From positions 372,001 to 436,000 of the forward strand of contig NZ_RBTP01000012.1 in assembly GCF_003702045.1 (NCBI RefSeq): DNA of 64,000 nucleotides. The letters run 5' to 3'. How positions within the stretch are numbered: position 1 is the first letter of the stretch; every line of letters starts with the position of its first letter. The notes under the pieces were generated by a model that saw only the letters and a program-made list of their open reading frames with translations, searched no databases and was not told the origin of the DNA. Shown here in pieces: positions 42,992-50,443 of the stretch. Source of the stretch: Pseudomonas viridiflava. Lineage in GTDB: Bacteria > Pseudomonadota > Gammaproteobacteria > Pseudomonadales > Pseudomonadaceae. A program made the translations under genes and the position numbers.

Positions 42992-43915
42992 TCAGTCCGG
43001 TTTTTCCACACCGTTCCGTTCCAGGCTCATCTGATCGGCGAGGGCAGGCCGACGCCTCATTTCACTGACAATCACACCGATGACAATCAAGGCCGCGCCC
43101 AACAGGGCGATACCCGGCAAACGCTCACCAGCCAGTCGTCCGACAATACCTGCCCATACGGGTTCACCTGCATAAATGACCGTTGCGCGGGTCGGCGAGA
43201 CGCTTTTCTGTGCCCAGTTCATGGCCACCTGAATCACGGCGCTCATTGCTCCAAGCCCCACGGCGATGAAGACCAGCAACCAGGAGAAGTCGGGCAGGCG
43301 CTCCTGTGTCGGTACGATCATCAGGAACGCCAGGATTGATGCGGTCGCCAGTTGCACCACGGTGACTCGCCGCACGTCGACCTTGCCGGCGTAGGCGCTG
43401 ATCAGGATGATTTCGGCTGAAATGGCCACCGCGCTGATCAAGGTGGCGATCTCACCGGGGCTCATGTGCAGTGACATCCCTTGCGGGCCTGAAAGCAGCA
43501 GCAGCCCGGTGAATGCCAGCACAATGCCCAGGCTGGGCATCAGGCCCGGCCGCCGCCCCAATACCAGCCACTGCAGCAACGGTACGAAAGGCACGTAAAG
43601 CGCGGTGATGAAAGCCGACTGACTGCTGGGAATGGTCTGAAGGCCGATGGTCTGCAAGCCGTAGCCCAGCATGATCGCCGTGCCGATCAGGATACCTGCC
43701 TTGAGTTCGAGTAACGTGAGGCCGCGCATGACGTTCATCGAGCACAGCGCGACGATCAAGGCGGCGGCAGCGAAGCGCAGGCCGACGAAGAACATCGGCC
43801 CGCTGACGGTCATGGCGAACTGCACGAGCAGAAACGTGCCGCCCCAGAGCATGGTGATGAAAATGAGCACGGCTTCCGCCTTGCTGATACGGGGTGTGCG
43901 GCTGATAGACTTCAT
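42992..43915 (-). CDS. EamA/DMT-family exporter
   Basis: 307 residues from the ATG behind GGAG; the longer frame upstream runs into the divergent promoter. Ten transmembrane helices in two EamA repeats (about 20-145 and 160-285). The PSSQSAFITALYVPFVPLL loop is typical of DMT transporters. It is divergent from an XRE-cupin regulator, a pairing often seen with amino acid or metabolite exporters. The substrate is unknown. Confidence 0.85.
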   Translation of the reverse strand: MKSISRTPRISKAEAVLIFITMLWGGTFLLVQFAMTVSGPMFFVGLRFAAAALIVALCSMNVMRGLTLLELKAGILIGTAIMLGYGLQTIGLQTIPSSQSAFITALYVPFVPLLQWLVLGRRPGLMPSLGIVLAFTGLLLLSGPQGMSLHMSPGEIATLISAVAISAEIILISAYAGKVDVRRVTVVQLATASILAFLMIVPTQERLPDFSWLLVFIAVGLGAMSAVIQVAMNWAQKSVSPTRATVIYAGEPVWAGIVGRLAGERLPGIALLGAALIVIGVIVSEMRRRPALADQMSLERNGVEKPD

Positions 43916-43987
43916 GTCGGCTCCAGATCCCACGGCTTTGCTTGTGACAAGAGGCTCGACACACAACGGTGTCGCGAAAGTGTGCAG

Positions 43988-43993
43988 TATAAT
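43988..43993 (+). promoter_or_regulatory. Candidate -10 box for the XRE-cupin regulator
   Basis: A perfect TATAAT lies 15 to 27 bases upstream of the two possible start codons. No good -35 stands at 16-18 bases, so an activator or an extended -10 could be used. The intergenic space with the EamA gene is only about 100 bases. Confidence 0.45.
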
Positions 43994-44020
43994 GCGCAAC
44001 GGATTCAGATGAGCACTCTC

Positions 44021-44590
44021 ATGGATAAAGAAAATTCCCAGCGCGCGCCGGTTTTGCAGCACGTCAGTCAAAACGTTCGCCGCCTGCGCAACGCGGCGGA
44101 CCTGAGTCAGACGGCGCTGTCAGAACGCTCCGGGGTCAGTCGGCGGATGCTGGTGGCCATCGAGGCCGGCGAGAAGAACGTCAGCCTGGCAACCCTGGAC
44201 CGTGTCGCCGAAGCGCTGGAAGTGGCGTTCAGCGACCTGATCCAGGCACCTGACGTTCGCGATCATAGCCGTATCAATGAACTGGCCTGGGCCGGTTCGA
44301 TTCACGGTAGCAAGGCGGTGTTGCTGGCCAAGGCCAATGCCCGGCGCGAAGTCGAATTGTGGGAGTTCTGCCTGGCGCCCGGCGACCTTTACGCGGCCGA
44401 TGCCGACCCGGAAGGCTGGAGCGAGCAGGTGTATGTCGTGGAAGGCCATCTGACCATCCGGTTCTCCGATGCCGTCGAAACCCGGCGGGTCGGGCCCGGC
44501 GAGTTCTACATGTTCCCCAGCAGCCAGCCTCACCGTTATTGCAATGAAAGTACTGTCACGCTGCGTTTTGTGCGCAACGTAGTACTGTAA
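44021..44590 (+). CDS. XRE-family regulator with C-terminal cupin domain
   Basis: 189 residues from this ATG (MDKENSQ); an in-frame ATG at 44009 would add four residues and cannot be excluded, as neither has a strong ribosome site. The helix-turn-helix is about 15-70 (LSQTALSERSGVSRRMLVAIEAGE) and the cupin about 100-185 (EQVYVVEGHLTIRF, GPGEFYMFPSSQPHRY). Such proteins sense small metabolites through the cupin and often control an adjacent exporter. The divergent EamA gene is the natural target. Confidence 0.88.
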   Translation: MDKENSQRAPVLQHVSQNVRRLRNAADLSQTALSERSGVSRRMLVAIEAGEKNVSLATLDRVAEALEVAFSDLIQAPDVRDHSRINELAWAGSIHGSKAVLLAKANARREVELWEFCLAPGDLYAADADPEGWSEQVYVVEGHLTIRFSDAVETRRVGPGEFYMFPSSQPHRYCNESTVTLRFVRNVVL

Positions 44591-44631
44591 CGCCATGAAT
44601 TCACTCAGGCTCCTGCGCGAGGCGACTTTCC

Positions 44632-46038
44632 ATGACCGATGACAAGCACACGACCGCCGACGTTCTGATAGTGGGTGGGGGATTGAGTGGCGTCATGCTG
44701 GCGGTGCAGCTACTGCGCAGGCCCGGGCAGCGCAGAATCCTGATCATCGAAACCCGTGAGGAACTTGGCCGCGGAGAGGCCTACAGCGCGACCGAAACCG
44801 GTCATACCCTCAATGGCAACGCAGCCCGCATGAGTGCTGATGCGGATAATGCCGAGGACCTGACCCGATGGCTCACCGAATACCTGGCCGCAGGCGGCTG
44901 GCCTGAGGCCGCCGAACAGCGTGTGTCGGTTGCCGAGCTGTTTCCGCCACGTGGCGTGTTCGGGCTTTATGTGCAACAGCGCCTGAGGGAGGCGCAGGCC
45001 TTGGGGTTGAGTCGCGGCTCCACTGTGGAGCATGTGCGCGGTGAGGTGGTGGATCTTCAGGTCCGGACGGACACGGTGCTTGCCACGCTGGCCGACGGGC
45101 GAACAATGCATGGTCGCTTTGCCGTCCTGGCCACTGGCATGTACGCCGCGTCACGTACGCCGCAGCGTGAGTCGAGCGGCCTCAATGCCGCAGCGCTGGA
45201 TCCCTGGAATGTCGACCTCATGCGTCAGCTCGACCCTCAGGCGCGGGTGCTGATCATCGGCTCGGGGCTGACGATGGTCGATGCCGTGGTGTCCCTTGAG
45301 CAGGCTGGCCATCGTGGTCCTATCCAGGTCTATTCCCGTCACGGGTTGCTCCCTCATGTGCGGCGTCAGCCACCGGAGTGGCCTGACTTTCTGGGCCAGG
45401 ATCACCGAATTCGCAGCACCCGGCAGTTGGTGCGCGCGGTCCGCGAGCAGTGTGAGCTGGCCATCGAGAGCGGCATCGACTGGCAGGCGCCGCTGGATAC
45501 CGTCCGCGCCAACATCGGTCGGCTCTGGAACCAAGCCACCGACAGCCAGCGTCGGCAATTCGTCCGGCATGTGCGGCCCTGGTGGGAAAGTCACCACCAT
45601 CGCTCGCCGCCACTCAGTGCCGCGTTGTTGGCCAAGCGTCTGAAAGAGGGCCGATTGACCATCGAGGCGGCGTCTCTGAAAGGCGTCGCCACGCTGGGAA
45701 CGGGTCAGGTACAGATCACGTTGCGTCATCGAGGTGATGAGCGGGTGTCGCAGGTCACGGGCGATGCCTTGATCAACTCCACCGGCATCGAATACGACTG
45801 GCGACGCGTGGACCGTCCGCTGCCGCGTCAGTTACTGGCAAGGGGTTTGATTCAACCCGGGCCCCTGGCGCTAGGCATCGCCGCCAATGCTCATGGTGCG
45901 GTTCTGGACGCGCAAGGCCGCTGTTCGTCACGTCTGTTCGCAATGGGGCCGCCTTTGCGTGGCATGTGGTGGGAAAGCACGGCCGTGAACGATGTGGCCA
46001 GTCAGGCCAAGGCGCTGGCTATTCATCTGGCGGATTGA
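44632..46038 (+). CDS. FAD/NAD(P)-binding protein
   Basis: 468 residues. The N-terminal dinucleotide site VLIVGGGLSGVMLAV is followed by the FAD-binding LNGNAARMSADADN region, and a second Rossmann site occurs mid-protein (RVLIIGSGLTMVDAVVSL). This places it in the FAD-NAD(P)-binding family pfam13454-like, whose members are hydroxylases, amine oxidoreductases or of unknown role. The TMVDAVVSLEQAGHRGPI pattern is typical of that group. It starts 41 bases after the XRE gene and may be cotranscribed. The substrate is unknown. Confidence 0.82.
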   Translation: MTDDKHTTADVLIVGGGLSGVMLAVQLLRRPGQRRILIIETREELGRGEAYSATETGHTLNGNAARMSADADNAEDLTRWLTEYLAAGGWPEAAEQRVSVAELFPPRGVFGLYVQQRLREAQALGLSRGSTVEHVRGEVVDLQVRTDTVLATLADGRTMHGRFAVLATGMYAASRTPQRESSGLNAAALDPWNVDLMRQLDPQARVLIIGSGLTMVDAVVSLEQAGHRGPIQVYSRHGLLPHVRRQPPEWPDFLGQDHRIRSTRQLVRAVREQCELAIESGIDWQAPLDTVRANIGRLWNQATDSQRRQFVRHVRPWWESHHHRSPPLSAALLAKRLKEGRLTIEAASLKGVATLGTGQVQITLRHRGDERVSQVTGDALINSTGIEYDWRRVDRPLPRQLLARGLIQPGPLALGIAANAHGAVLDAQGRCSSRLFAMGPPLRGMWWESTAVNDVASQAKALAIHLAD

Positions 46039-46049
46039 GAGGCAGCGTC

Positions 46050-46511
46050 TCAAAACGGGCCCAGCAAATGGGCGCCCACCCCCCGCCTGCCCAGTTCGTC
46101 GCCCTTGTTGCGAAGCGGGCAGGCCTCCATCGACAGGCAGCCGCAGCCGATACAACCGGTCAATTGATCGCGCAGCGTGGTCAGGCTTCTGATTCGCTCA
46201 TCCAGTTCGGTTTTCCATTGTTCGGACAGCCTTTGCCAGTCCGCCGCAGTGGGTGCGCGGCCTTCGGGCAGATTCTGAAACGCGGCATGGATGCTGGCCA
46301 GCGGAATGCCAAGGCGTTGCGCGACCTTGATCAATGACACACGCCGCAAGGTTTCTCGAGAGTAGCGCCGCTGGTTGCCAGCATTGCGCTGGCTACTGAT
46401 CAAGCCTTTGGTCTCGTAGAAATGCAACGCGGTGACCGCAACGCCGCTGCGCGCCGCCAGTTGGCCGACCGTCAGCATCGGGGCGGGCGTTTTTTCTGAA
46501 GGGGGCATCAT
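46050..46511 (-). CDS. soxR: Redox-sensitive MerR-family activator SoxR
   Basis: 153 residues. The MerR winged helix is at 13-80 ([21 protein letters not shown]), a dimer coiled coil follows, and the [2Fe-2S] cluster ligands are Cys120, Cys123, Cys125 and Cys131 in [12 protein letters not shown]. In Pseudomonas SoxR responds to redox-active compounds such as phenazines and controls a small regulon that includes a monooxygenase next to it. Two consecutive ATG codons open the gene; either could be used. It is divergent from the ABM-type gene. Confidence 0.95.
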   Translation of the reverse strand: MMPPSEKTPAPMLTVGQLAARSGVAVTALHFYETKGLISSQRNAGNQRRYSRETLRRVSLIKVAQRLGIPLASIHAAFQNLPEGRAPTAADWQRLSEQWKTELDERIRSLTTLRDQLTGCIGCGCLSMEACPLRNKGDELGRRGVGAHLLGPF

Positions 46512-46526
46512 ATTCGTACGTCTCGC

Positions 46527-46557
46527 TTGACCTCTAGTTAGGTAGAGGTTTTACCCT
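46527..46557 (+). promoter_or_regulatory. SoxR-type promoter of the ABM gene
   Basis: TTGACC (-35, 46527-46532) and TACCCT (-10, 46552-46557) are 19 bases apart, the long spacer typical of MerR-family targets. The spacer holds the inverted repeat ACCTCTA-GTTAGG-TAGAGGT (46530-46549). SoxR bound there would untwist the spacer and switch on the plus-strand gene. Confidence 0.8.
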
Positions 46558-46599
46558 GCCTGCACTTTGGTAGCAACAGCGCCCAGCGGGGAGAGCGTC

Positions 46600-46935
46600 A
46601 TGGGGTCATCTTTCAGTCAACATCCTTACAGTCAGGTCGTAGAGTTCGCTGTGGAGGCGCAGCATCAGCTTGAGTTGATCAATGCATTGATGGCGCGAGA
46701 CGAATGCCTCACTTCAACCTGGCCAGGTTTCATCAGCTCCAGCGTACACGCCAGCGAAGACGGGCGGCGGGTCTTGCACCAGGTGCTCTGGCGCTCCAGG
46801 CCGCAGTGTGAAGACGCAAAGACGAAGGTCGATTCCAGCGATCTGGACCTTCATGCGCTGATGCGCCGCTACCGGGCCACGAGTGCGACGTTTGGCAGCT
46901 TTCAGGTCATGGGGCAGGTGACGGCTCGTCCTTGA
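46600..46935 (+). CDS. ABM-family small monooxygenase, probable SoxR target
   Basis: 111 residues from the ATG behind GGAGAG; a GTG/TTG-type extension to the left is not needed. It is a ferredoxin-like-fold antibiotic-biosynthesis-monooxygenase (ABM) protein, with an EFAVEAQHQLELINAL start, a WPGFISSSVH strand and a RRVLHQVLWRS core. It matches PA2274 in position and type, a known SoxR-induced gene of P. aeruginosa adjacent to soxR. The chemistry is unproven. It is convergent with sfnR, 9 bases away. Confidence 0.85.
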   Translation: MGSSFSQHPYSQVVEFAVEAQHQLELINALMARDECLTSTWPGFISSSVHASEDGRRVLHQVLWRSRPQCEDAKTKVDSSDLDLHALMRRYRATSATFGSFQVMGQVTARP

Positions 46936-46944
46936 GCGACGGGG

Positions 46945-48051
46945 TCAGACCGACAGATGCAGCATGCGGTCGCCCTGCAGGGTTTCGCCGGGCCTGCGCT
47001 TGTTGACTGCCAGTTCGCCGATCCGTATCAGACGCGTGCGGGTCACGTTACGCGTCAGGCCCAGCAGGCTGGCGGTGTGGACCTGGTTGTGGTGACAAAA
47101 GCGGTATGCGGCCCGGAGCAACGAGTCCTCGACCTTTTCGTGCAATGCACCGGGCTGTTCCTCGAACAGTTTTTGAAACGCCCTGTTCAATAGCTGTTCC
47201 GGGGTTTCCTCGTGCTGAGCATAGTCATCCTGGCGTTCGATTTTCAGGTTGGACATGCGCAGGTCGTCGTGCTGAATCACGCCATCACGGCACACCAACA
47301 GCGTGTGGTGGATGACGTTTTCCAGCTCGCGAATATTGCCCGGCCAACTGTAGGTTTTCAGCTTTTGCTCGGCCTCCGGGCTTACTTTGACCGGGCCGTG
47401 CTTCAAGCGCAGGCGATAGACCTCAATGAAATGCAGTACCAGCGGCAGGATATCCCCCGGCCGGTCGCGCAGCGGGCTCAGCTCCAGATTGACCACGTCC
47501 AGCCGGTAGTAAAGGTCCTCCCGGAAATGCCCGGCATTAATGGCTTTTTCCAACTGAATATTGGTGGCTGCCAGCACCCGCACATCGATCGGGATGCTTT
47601 TACGTGACCCCAAGCGCACCACCTCACGCTCCTGAAGCACGCGCAGCAGCTTGACCTGCAAACTCATGGGCAGGTCGCCGATCTCGTCGAGAAACAACGT
47701 GCCGCCGTTGGCCTCTTCGAACCAGCCAGCCTTGGCGCCGACCGCACCGGTGAATGCGCCTTTCTCGTGACCGAACAGCTCGGCCTCGATCAGGTTCTCG
47801 GAAAACGCCCCGCAATTGACCGCCACGAACGGTTTGTCGCGACGGGCGCTCAAGGCATGGACATGGCGCGCCACCAGCTCCTTGCCGGTGCCGGTTTCGC
47901 CAATGATCAGCACGCTGGCATCGCTGGGGGCGACCTGCCGGACATGCGCCAGCAAGGCGCGGGATTTGGGGTCTTCGAACACCTGCGCAGTGGCCCGGAT
48001 CGAAGTGGCCAGTGCCGGCGAGTGGGGTAGGGTCAGCAGTTGCACCGACAT
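46945..48051 (-). CDS. sfnR: Sigma-54-dependent activator SfnR
   Basis: 368 residues. The AAA+ core holds Walker A GETGTGKE, the sigma-54 contact loop [11 protein letters not shown] and Walker [13 protein letters not shown]-terminal Fis-type helix-turn-helix ([17 protein letters not shown]) closes it. There is almost no N-terminal sensory domain (~20 residues), as in SfnR proteins, which are controlled through their expression under sulfate limitation. Its ATG shares one base with the msuD stop (TAATG), so the two are translated together. The target genes (for example sfnG) are not in the window. Confidence 0.9.
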   Translation of the reverse strand: MSVQLLTLPHSPALATSIRATAQVFEDPKSRALLAHVRQVAPSDASVLIIGETGTGKELVARHVHALSARRDKPFVAVNCGAFSENLIEAELFGHEKGAFTGAVGAKAGWFEEANGGTLFLDEIGDLPMSLQVKLLRVLQEREVVRLGSRKSIPIDVRVLAATNIQLEKAINAGHFREDLYYRLDVVNLELSPLRDRPGDILPLVLHFIEVYRLRLKHGPVKVSPEAEQKLKTYSWPGNIRELENVIHHTLLVCRDGVIQHDDLRMSNLKIERQDDYAQHEETPEQLLNRAFQKLFEEQPGALHEKVEDSLLRAAYRFCHHNQVHTASLLGLTRNVTRTRLIRIGELAVNKRRPGETLQGDRMLHLSV

Positions 48052-49190
48052 TACTTGGCCTGCGGCGGCAGATCGTTGGCGATCATCTCGCCGAACGGGC
48101 CGGTCAGGTTGGTGATGCCGCGTCCTGCCAGGCTGGCGTAAGGCTCGGGGAGCAGCGGGAACACCAGCTCGGCAAAGCGATAGGCTTCTTCCAGATGCGG
48201 GTAGCCCGAGAAGATAAAGCTCTCGATGCCCAGGTCGGCGTATTCCTTGATGCGTTCGGCGACTTCCTGCGGATTGCCGACCAGTGCCGTGCCAGCGCCA
48301 CCGCGTACCAGACCGACACCGGCCCACAGGTTTGGCGCTATCTCCAGATTGTCGCGGCGTCCGTCGTGCAGGGCGGCCATGCGGCGCTGCCCCTCGGAGT
48401 CAAAACGTGAAAAGGATTTCTGCGCCGCTGCGATGGTTTCATCGCTGATGTGCTCGATCAGCGTGCTGGCCGCTTTCCAGGCTTCCTCACTGGTTTCGCG
48501 CACGATGACGTGCAGGCGGATGCCGAACTTCACGGTACGGCCCTTGCGTGCAGCTCGCTCGCGCACATCGGCCAGTTTCTGGGCGACGGCGGCTGGGGGT
48601 TCACCCCAGGTCAGGTAGACGTCCACCTGATCGGCCGCCAGGTCATGGGCCGCGTCGGATGAGCCGCCGAAGTACAGGGGCGGGTAGGGTTTCTGGAGGG
48701 GCGGGTACAACGCCTTGGCGTTCTGCACGCGCAGGTGCTTGCCTTCGAAATCCACCGCTTCGCCTTGTAGCACGCGTCGCCAGATCTGCAGGAACTCGTC
48801 GGTCACTTCGTAACGTTCGCTGTGATCGAGAAAGCTGCCATCGCCACGGTTTTCATCCGGGTCACCGCCGGTCACGACGTTGATCAACAACCGGCCACCG
48901 GACAGCCGGTCCAGCGTGGCGGCCATGCGCGCCGATACCGTGGGTGAAATGATGCCCGGACGGATCGCCACCAGGTATTTGAGCTTTTCCGTCAGCGGCA
49001 CCAGTGCCGAGGCGATCACCCAGGAATCTTCGCACGAGCGACCGGTGGGGATCAGCACGCCGTAGTAGCCCAGATCGTCCGCCGCTTGTGCCACCTGCTT
49101 GAGGTAATTGAGCGTGACCGGACGCGCGCCTTTGGTCGTGCCCAGGTAATGGCCATCGCCGTGAGTTGGAAGAAACCAGAAAACGTTCAT
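48051..49190 (-). CDS. msuD: FMNH2-dependent (methane/alkane)sulfonate monooxygenase
   Basis: 379 residues, of the SsuD/MsuD luciferase-like TIM-barrel group. It splits the C-S bond of methanesulfonate or short alkanesulfonates, releasing sulfite. The [17 protein letters not shown] start, the [14 protein letters not shown] loop and the [15 protein letters not shown] flavin/sulfonate segment are family-typical; they resemble MsuD more than SsuD. The ATG at 49190 is chosen for this N-terminus; a longer frame is rejected. No flavin reductase (msuE) is next to it, so the FMNH2 must come from elsewhere. It is first in an operon with sfnR. Confidence 0.9.
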   Translation of the reverse strand: MNVFWFLPTHGDGHYLGTTKGARPVTLNYLKQVAQAADDLGYYGVLIPTGRSCEDSWVIASALVPLTEKLKYLVAIRPGIISPTVSARMAATLDRLSGGRLLINVVTGGDPDENRGDGSFLDHSERYEVTDEFLQIWRRVLQGEAVDFEGKHLRVQNAKALYPPLQKPYPPLYFGGSSDAAHDLAADQVDVYLTWGEPPAAVAQKLADVRERAARKGRTVKFGIRLHVIVRETSEEAWKAASTLIEHISDETIAAAQKSFSRFDSEGQRRMAALHDGRRDNLEIAPNLWAGVGLVRGGAGTALVGNPQEVAERIKEYADLGIESFIFSGYPHLEEAYRFAELVFPLLPEPYASLAGRGITNLTGPFGEMIANDLPPQAK

Positions 49191-49490
49191 GACAAATCCT
49201 TGAATGGTCAGCCGGGTCAGGTTCATGAAAGGCAACTGTTGGATCCCGGACAGCGGACCAACAGGGCCTTGAAGTGACGCCAGTTATAGACAGTAAGATT
49301 TATTCCGTAAAAGAACGTTAATCCATATTTTTAGATTTTTAGGTTATATAAGCGACCGGCAGTCCGCGCGGTTGGCTGGCTGTGCGTGAACCGCGACACC
49401 ATCACTGCCGTTCGAGGGGCGCTCGTCCGCTTGCCGAAACTTTTATTCACGTTGGCCTGTCACCTTTCTACGTTCAAAGGGAGTCACGCA
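49191..49490. other. Divergent promoter region between msuD and ku
   Basis: 300 bases with an AT-rich core around 49290-49355. I looked for a sigma-54 GG-N10-GC element for msuD and found none with correct spacing. Nothing else is recognised. Confidence 0.4.
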
Positions 49491-50423
49491 ATGGCAAGGG
49501 CAATCTGGAAGGGCGCGATCAGTTTCGGGCTGGTGCATATACCGGTGGCGCTTATCTCGGCGACATCGTCCAAAGGCGTCGATTTCGACTGGCTCGACAA
49601 ACGCAGCATGGATCCGGTGGGCTACAAGCGCATCAACAAGGTCACCGGCAAGGAAGTCTCCAGCGAGAACATCGTCAAAGGCGTGGAGTACGAGAAAGAC
49701 CGCTATGTCGTACTCAGCGAACAGGAGATCCGGGCCGCGCATCCCAAATCAACCCAGACCATCGACATCTTCGGCTTTGTCGACAGTCAGCAGATCCCGT
49801 TGCAGAACATCGACACTCCTTATTTTCTGACCCCTGACAAGCGCGGCGAAAAAGTCTACGCCTTGCTGCGCGAAACGCTGCACGACACCAAAAAGGTGGC
49901 GTTGGCCAATGTCGTGCTGCACACCAAGGAACACCTGGCGGCGGTCATGCCGCTGGCCTCGGCATTGGTGATGGTGATCCTGCGCTGGCCCGCCGACGTA
50001 CGTGAGCTCGATGACCTTGACCTGAGCGATGCGGTCACCGACGTGCAACTGAACAAGAGTGAACGTGACATGGCCAAGCGTTTGGTGAAGGACATGAGTG
50101 CCGACTGGCAGCCTGAAGAGTACCGAGACACCTTTCAGGACAAGATCATGCAACTGGTCGAAACCAAGGCGCGGGACGGCAAGATTCAGGACATTGAAAC
50201 CGATCCGGGCGAGGAAGAGCGCAAGAGCGCCGACGTCATCGACCTCACCGATCTGCTACGCCGCAGCCTGGCGGGCAAGGGCGGTGCAGCCAAGAGCAAG
50301 GCAAGCAAACCCGCCGCCAAAGCCAAAGCTGCCGACAAGACGTCTGACAGTGAAAGCGCCAAGCCCAAAGCGCCCGCCAAGCGTCGAGCCCCTGCTCGCA
50401 AGAAAACCAGCAAGGCCTCCTGA
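49491..50423 (+). CDS. ku: Ku protein of bacterial non-homologous end joining
   Basis: 310 residues from the ATG behind GGGAG; a longer frame to the left has no ribosome site. The Ku core (about 1-240) starts ARAIWKGAISFGLVHIPVAL and includes the DTPYFLTPDK and HLAAVMPL segments. The last ~65 residues are a Lys/Ala/Pro/Ser-rich tail (for example KAKAADKTSDSESAKPKAP), likely disordered and DNA-binding. Ku rings bind double-strand ends and recruit LigD, which is encoded 20 bases downstream. Confidence 0.95.
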   Translation: MARAIWKGAISFGLVHIPVALISATSSKGVDFDWLDKRSMDPVGYKRINKVTGKEVSSENIVKGVEYEKDRYVVLSEQEIRAAHPKSTQTIDIFGFVDSQQIPLQNIDTPYFLTPDKRGEKVYALLRETLHDTKKVALANVVLHTKEHLAAVMPLASALVMVILRWPADVRELDDLDLSDAVTDVQLNKSERDMAKRLVKDMSADWQPEEYRDTFQDKIMQLVETKARDGKIQDIETDPGEEERKSADVIDLTDLLRRSLAGKGGAAKSKASKPAAKAKAADKTSDSESAKPKAPAKRRAPARKKTSKAS

Positions 50424-50443
50424 GCCCTACGGAGTGAGCGAAG

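Noticed and set aside
49191..49260. A sigma-54 promoter for msuD on the minus strand
   Set aside because: A GG/GC pair near 49232-49248 has 11 rather than 10 intervening bases and otherwise poor match.
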